A DNA stretch of 12,329 nucleotides from Rhynchosporium graminicola. Lineage: Eukaryota > Ascomycota > Leotiomycetes > Helotiales > Ploettnerulaceae. The position numbers were made by a program, and so were the translations under genes. Positions 1 through 8,363 of this stretch are shown piece after piece. The notes beneath the pieces were generated by a model. It was not told the DNA's origin and did not search any database. It saw nothing but the letters and a program-made list of their open reading frames with translations. The DNA lies in the NCBI GenBank assembly GCA_900074885.1, contig FJUW01000089.1, forward strand, positions 181,176 to 193,504. Direction: 5' to 3'. The first letter of the stretch is position 1. Every line of letters begins with the position of its first letter.

Positions 1-1850
1 ATAGTAGCTATTAATATAAATCGTCGAAGGACTTCTTATAATCGTTAGTGAAATTCTATAGTACTATAGGCCGAGTAAGCACTAAGAGAGGTTTAGCGAT
101 AAGGCCGAAATTCCGAATAAATTAATAATAGAACTTATAGAATCCTAAGAAGGATTTTATAGCTATTACCGTTTCGGGGTACTTCTAGTCTACTAATAGT
201 ACTACTTTCTCGGGATCTGGCTCGATTCCGTTAGTAGTAACGATATATCTAAGGTATTTAGTCTAAGTAATATAGAATTCGCTTTTCTTAATATCTACCT
301 GAAGTTCGATATCTATTAAGTATTATAATACTAATTTAACGTATTCCTTATATTCCTAGAGCGTTTCCGAGTATATAAGGATATTATCTAGGTAAGCTAT
401 ATAGAAATTATCTAGGTAGTCTAGTAGTATATTATTCATATATCGCTAGTACGTACTAGGTCCGTTATAAAGCCTAAAAAGTAGTACTTTATATTTATAA
501 GATCCGAAGCAGGTTCGGAAGGTAGTATACTCCTCTGATTCGGGGTCTATATAGATACGGTTAAATACTACCCAGATATCTAGTTTAGTAAAGATTACTA
601 CTTTAGATATATAAGTTAAGAGCTTATCGATCCTAGGTATTAAATAGGAATCCTTTCGAGTGATCGTATTAAGCTTATAATAGTCGATATAGAAGCGTAA
701 TCCTCCGTTAGCTTTCTTAATAAATAGTATAGGTAATATAAAGGGACTTTAGCTAGATTCGATAAATCCCTTATCTAGGTTCTCTATAAGATACTCTTTA
801 GTTACTCGTAATTCGTCTATAGATTACTAATATAAGAGCGAATATATGTTAAGTAATAGTTCTTCTAGAATAATTTTATAATTATATAAGTGATATAGCA
901 GAAGAATATTAGAATCCCGCTTAGAAAAAGCTTCCTTAAGAGTATAATACTATTCCAGTAGCTTTTCAGCTACGAGTCGTTCAGTATCGGGATCCTTAAG
1001 AGAGTCGCTATTTAGATAGTCTTATAAGAGGCAGTTTATCTTATAAATACTAGTAAAGAATAATTCGGAACTTTTATATTTCATATTAAAGTAAAAAGCT
1101 ATAGTACTAATTTAGTAAATCGGAACTAGTTTCTAGATCCTCGGAAGTTAAGAGGAGTACTTATAGTAGAGTTTCGGCGCAGGTACCTTTCTCGATAAAC
1201 TCGAAGCGGAAAAGGGTTCGGATTCCTTAGCGATAAGCGGAAATAAGTTAAAGAATAAGGATAATACGTTAATATACTGTATTACTACTATTTAGTATAA
1301 TTAGCGTTAGTCTAGCTAGTTTATAGCTAAGTCCCGCGCGTTAGTATCGATTTAGTAAGATTAATTAATACTAAGTTTACGAGGCAGTAGAGTTATAATT
1401 ATCTCCTTATTATATTAGAGAGTAGCTAAATAGCGTTCCGACTATAGTAGCTTATAGTAGAGCGTATCTAGCTTAACCTGAAATCGTTATATCTATTTAA
1501 TACTAATAATTATATCTTATTGTCCTAAATCGAGGAGAATAAAAAGGCAGTTATAAATACGCCTACTATTAATAGAAAGGTATAAACATATGAAATAAGT
1601 AATATAAGTTCTAATAGACTATTAGAAACTACGTATTAGAATAGAATAAAGTAGTAGCTCGATTTTAATACTAAGAGCCCCTGATAGTTATCCGGTAAGA
1701 GTACGATTAATAAATAGATAATCATTCGCTTTAGTATCGATTAGGCTATTCATAAAGACTCCTAGCTCGTTTATACTAATTATAGTTGAGTATATAAATT
1801 ACTTATCTCCTATTAGGGAGTTAAGGTCCAGATTAAAGAGATTATACTTA
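1..1850 (-). pseudogene. pol: decayed pol (protease and reverse transcriptase), element 1
   Basis: Minus-strand pol frame with many TAA/TAG stops and no visible intact start. The protease active site reads Asp-Thr-Lys-Ala at 1727-1738 in place of Asp-Thr-Gly-Ala, and the later LDLGQ*DIII block at about 1497-1535 corresponds to the hydrophobic-Gly segment of retropepsins. A linker with a short IxSIYKIN-like stretch follows near 1030-1060. Reverse transcriptase fills about 800 to 1: a KLN block near 680, FTKLDI near 580, and the YxDD box read as Tyr-Leu-Asp-Asn, with the Asn codon at 383-385. Protease and RT codons are in one frame (1736 and 383 differ by 1353), so decay has been by substitution with no net frame-changing indel. 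The frame is -1 relative to gag. The left edge cuts the gene before RNase H. No active enzyme is possible. Confidence 0.88.
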
Positions 1851-3498
1851 TATAGACCTAGGAAAGAGTTTTTACTTAGGCCTTATCGTTTCCTTTTAGT
1901 ATTAGTCTAGATTCGGAGGGTACGTCTTCTACTACTTCTTTAGTTACTTAATTCTCTTCCGGAAATTCGTTGATTAATTAAACTTTAGGCGAGTTAGAGT
2001 AATCTAGCTTAATATAACTGAGCTATCTATAATTATAATACCTAAGGGGTTCTCCGGTCGAGGTAATAAGGCGTTTTAGCGCGGAGGGAGTACTAGACTA
2101 TACCGGGGTAAAGGTACGTACGTATAGTATAGGAGTAGTTTATCGAGGAGCTAAGCTTAAGGACTAGTAAGAAGTAGAACTAGTAGTAGTCGCAGTAGTA
2201 ATAGTAGGCTTATAGTACTATACCTAGGTAGTAGCTTTCTCGGGATAGGTACGTTCTGAGTTATAGTGACGCTCGGTATTAAAAGAAAATAAGAATCTAA
2301 CTATAAAAGCGTAATCCTTATTTTATATTAGTTTAATAATAAGAGTTAAAACGCATAAGAATAGTATAATCTTATCCTATATATAGAAGAACTACTCTTT
2401 CTTTTTAACTTTACCTTAGATAGTAGCACTTTAAAATCGACTACGAAACTCGGCGAAAGTCTTACGTATATAGCTAGGTTATTATATTTCTAAGTAGTAG
2501 AAAGCGTTATAATAGTTATCTTCCTCTAAACTAGTAAGAAAGTTCTCCTCTAATAAGGAGATCATTTTATTACTAGTTTTAAACTTATTAGTAAAGTACT
2601 AAGGCGTAAGATACTCCTTAGCTAATCTAGTAACTAGCTCCTATACGAGAACGCGCCGGGAGAAGTCCGTAGGGTAGTAGTTAGCGTTTATAGCTAGCCG
2701 GTCTTATATCGATACTCTCTATTAGAGGAAGATAAGGTCCGATCTATTATCTAGGGGCAAGATCTTCTTAGTAAGATAAGACTTCCTAGGGCATAACTCT
2801 ACCGATTCAGCGCCGAGAGAAGGAGATAGTTTATTAGGAAAAGTATCCTCTCTCTTAGTACTATATATCGGAATAGAGTTTATTAAGTTATTAAACTCCG
2901 CTATACGCGGAGATTATAGTATTAGTTCTAGTAGAAGAGTCGAAAATAAGTAAGGAACCCCTATAAGGAACCTATCTTATACAGAGATTAGTCTATCTAT
3001 AGTATCTTCTAAAGAGTTATTCTTTTCCTCCTAGTCCGCTAATTATTATAAGAGGGAATAGATCAGGTTCGAGTCACCTATAGTAATAAGAGTACTTAGC
3101 GATTATACTCTTAGTGAATTTCGCTTTTATTTTCCTTTCTCTCTCAGTTAGTACTTCCTTAATAAGGTATTAATATTCTCTAAGGAAAGAGACATTTAAA
3201 GAAAGGAAAGGTATAAAAAATTAAGTTCAGAGGTAAAGAAGGGGAAATCACGTAAAGTTCACCTAGAACTAGAGGAGTCTCTAGTTTATTAGTTAAGAGC
3301 TATAATAGTAGCTTAAAAAAGAGTATATTAAGGCTATTTCGGCGGCGATACGTAAAAGTTAAAGTTCCGGGGTATTTATTATACCTTCTTCAAAATCTAT
3401 CTATAATTCCTTTATACTAAGGGGGTTATTAAAGGAGCGTTAGCGAAGACCTCCTCTATTATACTATTTACGATAAGCTGAATCAAACCCTGATTCAT
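1750..3498 (-). pseudogene. gag: decayed gag (capsid and zinc knuckle), element 1
   Basis: Structural Gag protein of the retrotransposon, which would form the particle and bind its RNA. The ATG at 3496-3498 (reading MNQGLIQLIV) is in frame with the zinc-knuckle relic at 1981-2040, 1458 bases on, and a TGA at 1750-1752 closes the frame, giving about 582 codons if the intervening TAA/TAG are RIP products. Capsid-like sequence lies at about 2420-2770, with an NPNK-less but recognisable gag alpha-helical pattern, followed by a Thr/Ser-rich linker near 2120-2240. In the knuckle all four metal ligands now read Tyr. TGA is not a product of CpA-targeted RIP, so it may be the true terminator. Start choice rests on frame and position 115 bases inside the LTR end; alternative starts lost as ATA are possible. 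Confidence 0.8.
1981..2040 (-). other. RIP-erased CCHC zinc knuckle
   Basis: Twenty minus-strand codons near the gag C-terminus read Y-Y-N-Y-R-stop-L-S-Y-I-K-L-D-Y-S-N-S-P-K-V. Tyr falls at positions 1, 4, 9 and 14, exactly the C-x2-C-x4-H-x4-C spacing of a retroviral-type nucleocapsid knuckle. TGC/TGT to TAC/TAT and CAC/CAT to TAC/TAT are the changes expected from RIP at CpA. Confidence 0.85.
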
Positions 3499-3613
3499 AG
3501 TTATCCGAGAGATCTCTAGTATCTCGGCTATATACGAGTAGTTATCGAATAACTAACTTAGTAGTAAGATATTATAGTAAGCTATCTCCGGCTATCTTAA
3601 TCTTTTTATTTAA

Positions 3614-3881
3614 TATAACGACATAAGACTTAAAGCAGTATATAAGTAAGAATAAACGAGTAGGGAAGCTAAGAGCGGTCTTATATAGTCTATTATAAAG
3701 GAAACAAAAAGATAAGGAAGGAAGAAGAAGAGAGATAGAGTATAAGGCACCTTATATATATATACTAGTACTAGTCCGATACTATACCGGGTCGGATACT
3801 AGTTCTGCCGGGATACCTATGAACTTAGGCCCTATTATCTATCCTTCTTCTCATATGACATTCAGGTGAGCTGTCGTCACA
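3614..3881 (-). repeat. 5' LTR of element 1
   Basis: 268 bp, the same length as the LTR at 7596-7863 and alignable to it without gaps; by eye there are about 26 differences, 25 of them transitions. The ends are imperfect inverted repeats (plus-strand tataacgac at 3614, gtcgtcaca ending at 3881), consistent with ancestral TGTAACGAC/GTCGTTACA. On the minus strand there is a TATA-like run (about 3752-3764) followed by a CT-rich stretch, as in a U3/R region. Gag begins about 115 bases inside, and there is no polypurine tract beyond 3881, so this is the 5' LTR of the left-hand element. The primer-binding site should be just below 3613, but RIP has blurred it and I cannot assign a tRNA. Confidence 0.9.
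3752..3764 (-). promoter_or_regulatory. LTR TATA box, element 1
   Basis: A minus-strand TATATATATAAGG-type sequence inside the 5' LTR, also present in the second LTR (about 7734-7746). It is followed downstream by a CT-rich tract, the usual arrangement for the retrotransposon promoter. Assigned by position and sequence only. Confidence 0.5.
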
Positions 3882-5130
3882 AATAGTTAAAGATATAATA
3901 GTAGTATTACGTTACTGAACTGCGATTCGGTCGTTAAGAAGCTTATCTATCTCGTTAAGAGTAGTAGAGAAGATCTTATCGTTAGAAGACTTCTAACGTT
4001 TATATAAGAGATAGAAAGCTAAGCTACTAATTATATAAATCTCTAGCGCAGGAAGCTCTAGAAGAGGTCTAAGTATACGAGGTGATCTTAGTCGCTTCCG
4101 AAATATTATAGTAGCTATATTTATACTTTAAGTAGCTTCTATTAAGTCGCGAGACAGTATTCCAAGTAACTATTAATCTATAATATGAATTATACGAGCG
4201 TAGTCTTATGCGTAGGTCTTTAATATAAAGACTTCTAATTAGAGTTAAAGTAGAGATTTACGCGGGATATAGGCGATAATATCGCTGAATCGTACGCATT
4301 TCGGCCGTATATTAGTAGCTTCTCTAGAGTATAAAGACTTCTCTTTATTACTCTATTCTTATTTTTCAGATAATAAACACTTAGGCTTATTATATCTATA
4401 ATAAGTAGTATAAACGCCGGAGAAACGGTCCTAACTAATCGGTAGTAGTAATAGAGGGTTAGTTACTTATAGAACACTCTCTAGGGGAGAGTTTTAGATG
4501 TTTTTATAGCTATAAGTCTCCCTAGAAGTGCGCTTCCGAGCTAGTAATAGTTATTTAATAATAGAGATAGAGTTAATAATAGCTCGAATATTAATAGGAG
4601 AGTTAGCTACGCTTCGCTATTCCTCGTACGCTTCCCAGAACTAATTAAGGCGTTCGTTTCGTTCGTTAGCATCGTATTAGTAGCGCTAGTAAGTACGGTA
4701 TTTACGTAAGTCCTTAATCTCGATCGGAGAGCTATAAACGTTATTAGGAGGAGTATATAGTAGCTAAATAATCTATCGTTTAGAGGTATCTAAGAGTACT
4801 TAATATTCCGAAAGCCAGGTCCTTCCGAGTATAATACCGTAGTTTCCGAGAGTAGTAATAAGAAAGAGGGTAAATACCTGAACGCGACGATCTACCGTTA
4901 AATTAAGTATCGTATAGTAACTAATAGTACTACTATTAGCGCTATTAAAGCCTTTAATAGGAATTGCGTTTAGTAGAGGGTAAATTAAAGGTTTTAAGAA
5001 GAAGGAAAGAGATTTAAGAAAAGAATAATTAATAAAATAGTATCTATTAGCTCTAGAATCGAGAAGTGCGAATAGCTTATATAAGAGTCTATTCTTAGTA
5101 AGAGTAGCACGTATAGTAAACGATTAACTA
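3882..5130 (-). pseudogene. pol: decayed pol 5' part (protease and pre-RT linker), element 3
   Basis: The minus-strand frame carries an aspartic protease: LLDS followed by Arg-Ala-Asn at 5049-5072 (Asp-Ser-Arg-Ala at 5049-5060 in place of Asp-Ser-Gly-Ala) and GIILGRTWLSE at about 4805-4838, the second conserved ILG block of retropepsins. A connector follows, then near 3910-4030 a stretch reading ISSLAFYLLYKR and IFSTTLNEIDKLL that matches the segment found just before RT in fungal gypsy polyproteins. Protease (first base 5060) and linker (first base 3923) share one frame, so no net frame-changing indel lies between them. This frame is -1 relative to its gag. The gene is cut at 3882 by the element 1 LTR. 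Gly-to-Arg at the active site and several stops rule out activity. Confidence 0.78.
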
Positions 5131-6650
5131 CTAAGAAGCTTCGTAAGGTTAAGATATTACATATCTCGTATATTACCTAAGAAGGAGTCTTTCCCTAAGC
5201 GTAATCTTTTACTAGCGGTTTAATATACTCTTAGGCGTTATTATACGTTTCTTTATTATTATTATCTTCTGACTTACTATTAACGTTATTATTAGTATTA
5301 ATTGCGTTAATTCGATACGGAGTATTAAGTCGAGCTGACGATAAGCGTAAGTATAAGGTAAGTATAAAGTAATAAGGAGTATTCGCCGGCGATTATGCAC
5401 GAGGCGTATCATTTCGTATAGAGTATAATACTTATTTACTAGTCGTACTAGTATTCTCGGGCGTAAGAAGACTAATTTGCGAATAAGAAGAGGAGTTAGT
5501 ACTACGGCACTAAGAGAAGGTATTTATAAGGCGTTCCCGAGTCGCGCTAGCCTTAGCTAAAGACTCGGAATAATAAGTCTTTTTAATAAATTAACTTTAG
5601 TCTTTAGCTTATATAGCCTTAACGTATTCTTCTAGTGTCCTTAATATTCGGTACTATTAGAAGAGCTGTTTCCGTAGCTATATAAGTAGCTTCTCTTATA
5701 AGTCTATTTTCAGAGTCGATTAATTATTTACTCTAGCTTTACAAGCTAGCGTATAAAACTTATAATAGAACGTCCAGAAGGTCTACTTATAATCTATCTT
5801 TAGCACGGAGTAGCTAGCTCTTATAGTTTATTAGTCATATAGATTAGATAAGAAAGAGATAAGTTAAATAATTATATCAAGTGAATCGGTTATACTGCCT
5901 TCTTCGTTATATTCCGGTTCTAAGAACGAGAGTTCTAAGTAAGTTCTAGCTATTCCTTCTATTTAGTTAAGTAACTAATCTTTATAGTGATCTTCGTCGA
6001 TAAAGTAGCTAGAGTAGCGCCGGAGGGCGTTACGTATCTATACTTCTTAGAGTTTTAGAGAGTAGTCGATTCTATCAGAGAGCTTATTTAGAAAGTTCAG
6101 TATCTTCTCTATACGCGTAGTATATAATATTAATAATATTCCTCCGGTAGATTATTCTCGATAACGATTATTAAGCGTAAGAGTAGCGTTATCTTCTTTA
6201 ATTAATAGTAATAGTATTATACGCGATTAAATATTATTAAACGATATAGACTTAATAGAGCGCTAAGTAGTTAACTAGCGTAGTTCTAGGAACTTATCCC
6301 GTAACTAATATAGTTCTATAGATAAGTCGGCGTTTAATTATCTCTCCTCCGCGAGCTTCTTTTCTGCCTCTTATAGCTAGTAAGCGCGGTCTTCCTATAA
6401 GTTACTTATAGTTACTATTAATATAGAGGTATTATCAGGAAGGTTTAGGGACTCAGTAAGTTCGTTAATTATAATAGGAGTTAGAGAGCTTAACTCGGAC
6501 GAGGCGTTATCGCGAGTACTTTCTACTATAGAGAGAGGTAAGTTACGGCGAGTATTACGAGTCGCTAAAGAATAGGAAGTAGAGGGAGTCAGGGAACCGG
6601 TAGTCGATTTATCGGACTTAGGTTACTTCGGTTTAGGTACTATTCTTCAA
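5110..6650 (-). pseudogene. gag: decayed gag, element 3
   Basis: One minus-strand frame is readable through TAA/TAG stops. Residues encoded at about 6200-6600 are Ser/Thr-rich, then Glu/Lys/Leu/Arg-rich with a coiled-coil look (EAEKKLAEER). The capsid core is at about 5830-6100, with LSDRIDYSLKL, IRNALRRYSSYFIDEDH and IEGIARTYLE, a pattern typical of fungal gypsy Gag. A second helical part lies at about 5600-5790 and the tail (about 5200-5450) is rich in Ser, Thr, Asn and Asp. I see no CCHC relic. An ATG at 6691-6693 lies just upstream but in another frame, so the true start was either lost (ATG to ATA) or an indel lies between. A 66-codon open frame inside this region is out of frame with gag and is not a gene. 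Confidence 0.72.
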
Positions 6651-6789
6651 GTTTATACTTAGTATAAGCTTTCTCCGTATAGAGTAGTCTCATGCGTTTA
6701 GTAGCTATAGGAATAGAGGTATAATATAAGTAGATATTTACTATCTTCCTAGATATAAGTAAAAGAGTTATAGATAATATAACGCTTAC

Positions 6790-7014
6790 TCTAGAAAGGT
6801 CTTAAAACTACCTAAGTAATAAGAACTTATATTACTATAAATATAAAGTAGTAAGAATCACTTAAGAATCTATAACTAAGGAGTGAAGAAGTAGAGAGAG
6901 AAGGGAAGTATATATATAAAAAGGGGCTCCTAAACTCTACTCGTGTAATCTCGCTTAGTAGTAAGTGTTTCTACTAATAGGGAGAGACCTCTAAACCTGA
7001 CCAGTCGTCATAAT
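6790..7014 (-). repeat. probable 5' LTR of element 3
   Basis: The stretch just upstream of gag has LTR-like content on the minus strand: it begins TGACGACTGG at about 7010, has a TTTATATATATA box (about 6909-6922) followed by a CT-rich run, and a leader before gag. There is no second copy in the window to fix the ends, so the outer edge (7010-7014) is tentative and the inner edge is a guess within some tens of bases. The TATA run is also readable on the plus strand, so a plus-strand promoter is an alternative. Confidence 0.45.
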
Positions 7015-7595
7015 ATCGAGTATATATTACGAATCCTATATACTTTCTATTAAGTTATCTACTACTTTTTCCTTATAGTAAGCTAGAGTAGTATTAGTCT
7101 TTATAGATCTATAATCGAGATCGAATTATAAAACGCTTAGAGTAATAGCTATTTTATAAGTTCCGGCTCTTCCGACGAGCTTATTAACCTCTAAACTTTT
7201 TCCGTACGAACTATATATTTTAATAATATATTATCGATATCTATATCGCTTATTATACTACTCGACTAGAATAAATAAAGAGTTATTAAGAAGATATATA
7301 TATAGATATATATAATAGGCTTATAGATACGCTTATCCGGGCCGATAGCGACTCCGCAGAATATAAGCGTTAGTTTATCCTTCCTTCTTCTTTTATTAGA
7401 AGCGATCGTTTTATATGATAATTATTTCAAGATTCTATAGCTATAGTACGCTTTTTCGAACGACTTATACTCTTTATTACGTTTATAGCTAACCCGCGAT
7501 AGCCCGAAATCGTCTATAAGCTTTAGAAAACATAATCCTAGCTAGTTAATAAGCCTGATATTATTATACACGTCTTCTACTTAAAGATTAAAGAG
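7015..7595 (-). pseudogene. unidentified decayed coding-like remnant
   Basis: About 580 bases between the element 3 LTR and the element 2 LTR. One minus-strand frame reads protein-like through TAA/TAG stops: IDDFGLSRVSYK, then KRRRKDKLTLIFCGVAIG and, after an AT-rich low-complexity run at about 7290-7320, SSEEPELIK and a basic helical tail. The middle block faintly recalls pogo/DDE_1-type transposases (basic residues, then a 'LTL..C...G..K' strand), but the catalytic residues expected between the two halves are not seen, so if it is one it has a large deletion. I do not claim the family. Element 2 cuts it at 7595. Confidence 0.3.
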
Positions 7596-7863
7596 TATAA
7601 CGACATAAGACTCGAGGCGGTATATAAGCAAGAATAAATAAGTAGGGAGGCTAAGAGCGGTCTTATATAGTCTACTACGAAGGAAACGAAAAGATAAGGA
7701 AGGAAGAAGAAGAGAGATAGAGTATAAGGCACCTTATATATATATACCGGTACTAGTCCGATACTATACCGAGTCGAACACTAGTTCTACCGGGATACTT
7801 ATGAACTTAGGCCCTAGTATCTATCCTTCTTCTTATATGATATTTAGGTGAGCTATCGTTATA
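7596..7863 (-). repeat. 3' LTR of element 2
   Basis: 268 bp, aligned end to end with 3614-3881. Its ends read tataacgac and atcgttata, the RIP-altered form of the same terminal inverted repeat. The adjacent G-rich purine run on the minus strand marks it as the 3' LTR of the right-hand element. About 90% identical to the other LTR by eye. Since the two LTRs belong to different insertions and both carry RIP, this divergence does not date either insertion. Confidence 0.9.
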
Positions 7864-7866
7864 TTA

Positions 7867-7876
7867 CCCCCTCCTT
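7867..7876 (-). promoter_or_regulatory. polypurine tract (plus-strand DNA primer site)
   Basis: Minus-strand AAGGAGGGGG followed by TAA and then the first base of the 3' LTR. A G-rich purine tract immediately before the 3' LTR is where plus-strand DNA synthesis is primed in LTR elements. It fixes both the polarity and the element to which this LTR belongs. It has survived because it contains no CpA or TpG. Confidence 0.8.
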
Positions 7877-8363
7877 ATAAAGAGCTTAACCCTAAGCTTA
7901 GAAGGTTATACTTTATACTAGAAATTAGTTTTTATTATAACTGTTTTCGTTAATATTCGCGTAATAAGCGCTAGCTGCTTTTTAGTAGTAGTAAATTCTT
8001 TATCAGGTTCTAACTAGTTATATCGCTATAATAGTACTATATTAGTTATAGCTTCTAAATTAGGCGGTAAGCTATATTTACTTTATCTATTTATAGCGGG
8101 AGTCGAGTTTAAGTAGGGCGTAGAGGCGTAGGGTATATAAAGGAAGGGGTTTATTAATATTAGAGCCTTTCCTTTTCAACTGCGATAACCACTTAAACTT
8201 ATAAGTTTACTCTCCTTAGATTATAATATAGTTCCTAGAGTAAGTATTATTACTAATTACTATAGTAGTCTACTATAATCTTATATATTAATCGACTTAA
8301 TTAACTCTTCTCTTATTATAAGTAAGTTCCTCGCCTTAATAATAAGAATAGTCTTTAGGTAAA
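7877..8363 (+). other. leader and promoter stretch of the antisense gene / pol 3' UTR
   Basis: No coding frame is recognisable on either strand. On the plus strand it holds the TATA box at 8134-8141 and the leader of the antisense gene; on the minus strand it would be the 3' untranslated part of the retrotransposon transcript, leading to the polypurine tract. Nothing else is seen. Confidence 0.4.
8134..8141 (+). promoter_or_regulatory. TATA box of the antisense gene
   Basis: TATATAAA on the plus strand in a G-rich setting (ggg before, ggaagggg after), about 220 bases before the first readable codons of the antisense ORF. Its placement inside the retrotransposon, reading against pol, suggests an internal promoter. 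RIP makes TA-rich sequence common here, so this is suggestive only. Confidence 0.4.

Larger units (their letters stand above)
1..3881 (-). mobile_element. Ty3/gypsy LTR retrotransposon, element 1, 5' half
   Basis: A minus-strand element enters from the left edge and ends at its 5' LTR (3614-3881). Read on the minus strand the order is LTR, gag with a zinc-knuckle relic, then protease and reverse transcriptase in the -1 frame. Protease before RT and the sequence of the RT block place it in Ty3/gypsy (Metaviridae-type), not copia. RNase H, integrase and the 3' LTR must lie left of position 1. The outer end abuts the coding region of another gypsy element at 3882, so this copy is probably nested in that one; the 5 bases 3882-3886 (aatag) are the candidate target-site duplication, whose partner is outside the window. 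Confidence 0.88.
3882..7014 (-). mobile_element. second-family Ty3/gypsy element 3, interrupted by element 1
   Basis: A different minus-strand gypsy element. From right to left: probable 5' LTR, gag with an N-terminal coiled-coil-like stretch and capsid, aspartic protease, then the linker that precedes reverse transcriptase in fungal gypsy elements. It stops at 3881/3882 exactly at the LTR boundary of element 1, with no RT. Its gag and protease do not resemble those of element 1 beyond family level, so it is a separate family. The missing RT, RNase H and integrase are expected beyond the far end of element 1, left of the window. Confidence 0.78.

Noticed and set aside
3980..3998. Near-perfect palindrome cgttagaag-a-cttctaacg
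   Set aside because: Arms meet with a one-base centre, it lies inside the decayed pol linker, and there is no poly-T or other context for a terminator or RNA gene.
4471..4490. Short hairpin around actctctaggggagagt
   Set aside because: Six-base arms in the protease-RT connector of a pseudogene; expected by chance in this composition.
5212..5412. 66-codon open frame on the minus strand
   Set aside because: It is out of frame with the element 3 gag that runs through this region and its sequence is low-complexity Ile/Leu/Arg; a shadow frame.
7285..7320. TA-rich microsatellite-like run
   Set aside because: Explained by RIP and short AT repeats; no clean repeat unit that would make it a separate feature.
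3614..7863. A single 4.25-kb element bounded by the two 268-bp direct LTRs
   Set aside because: The purine tract lies at 7867-7876, outside the right LTR, and the gag of element 1 starts just inside the left LTR on the other side. The two LTRs therefore belong to two different insertions that face away from the 3882-7595 segment.
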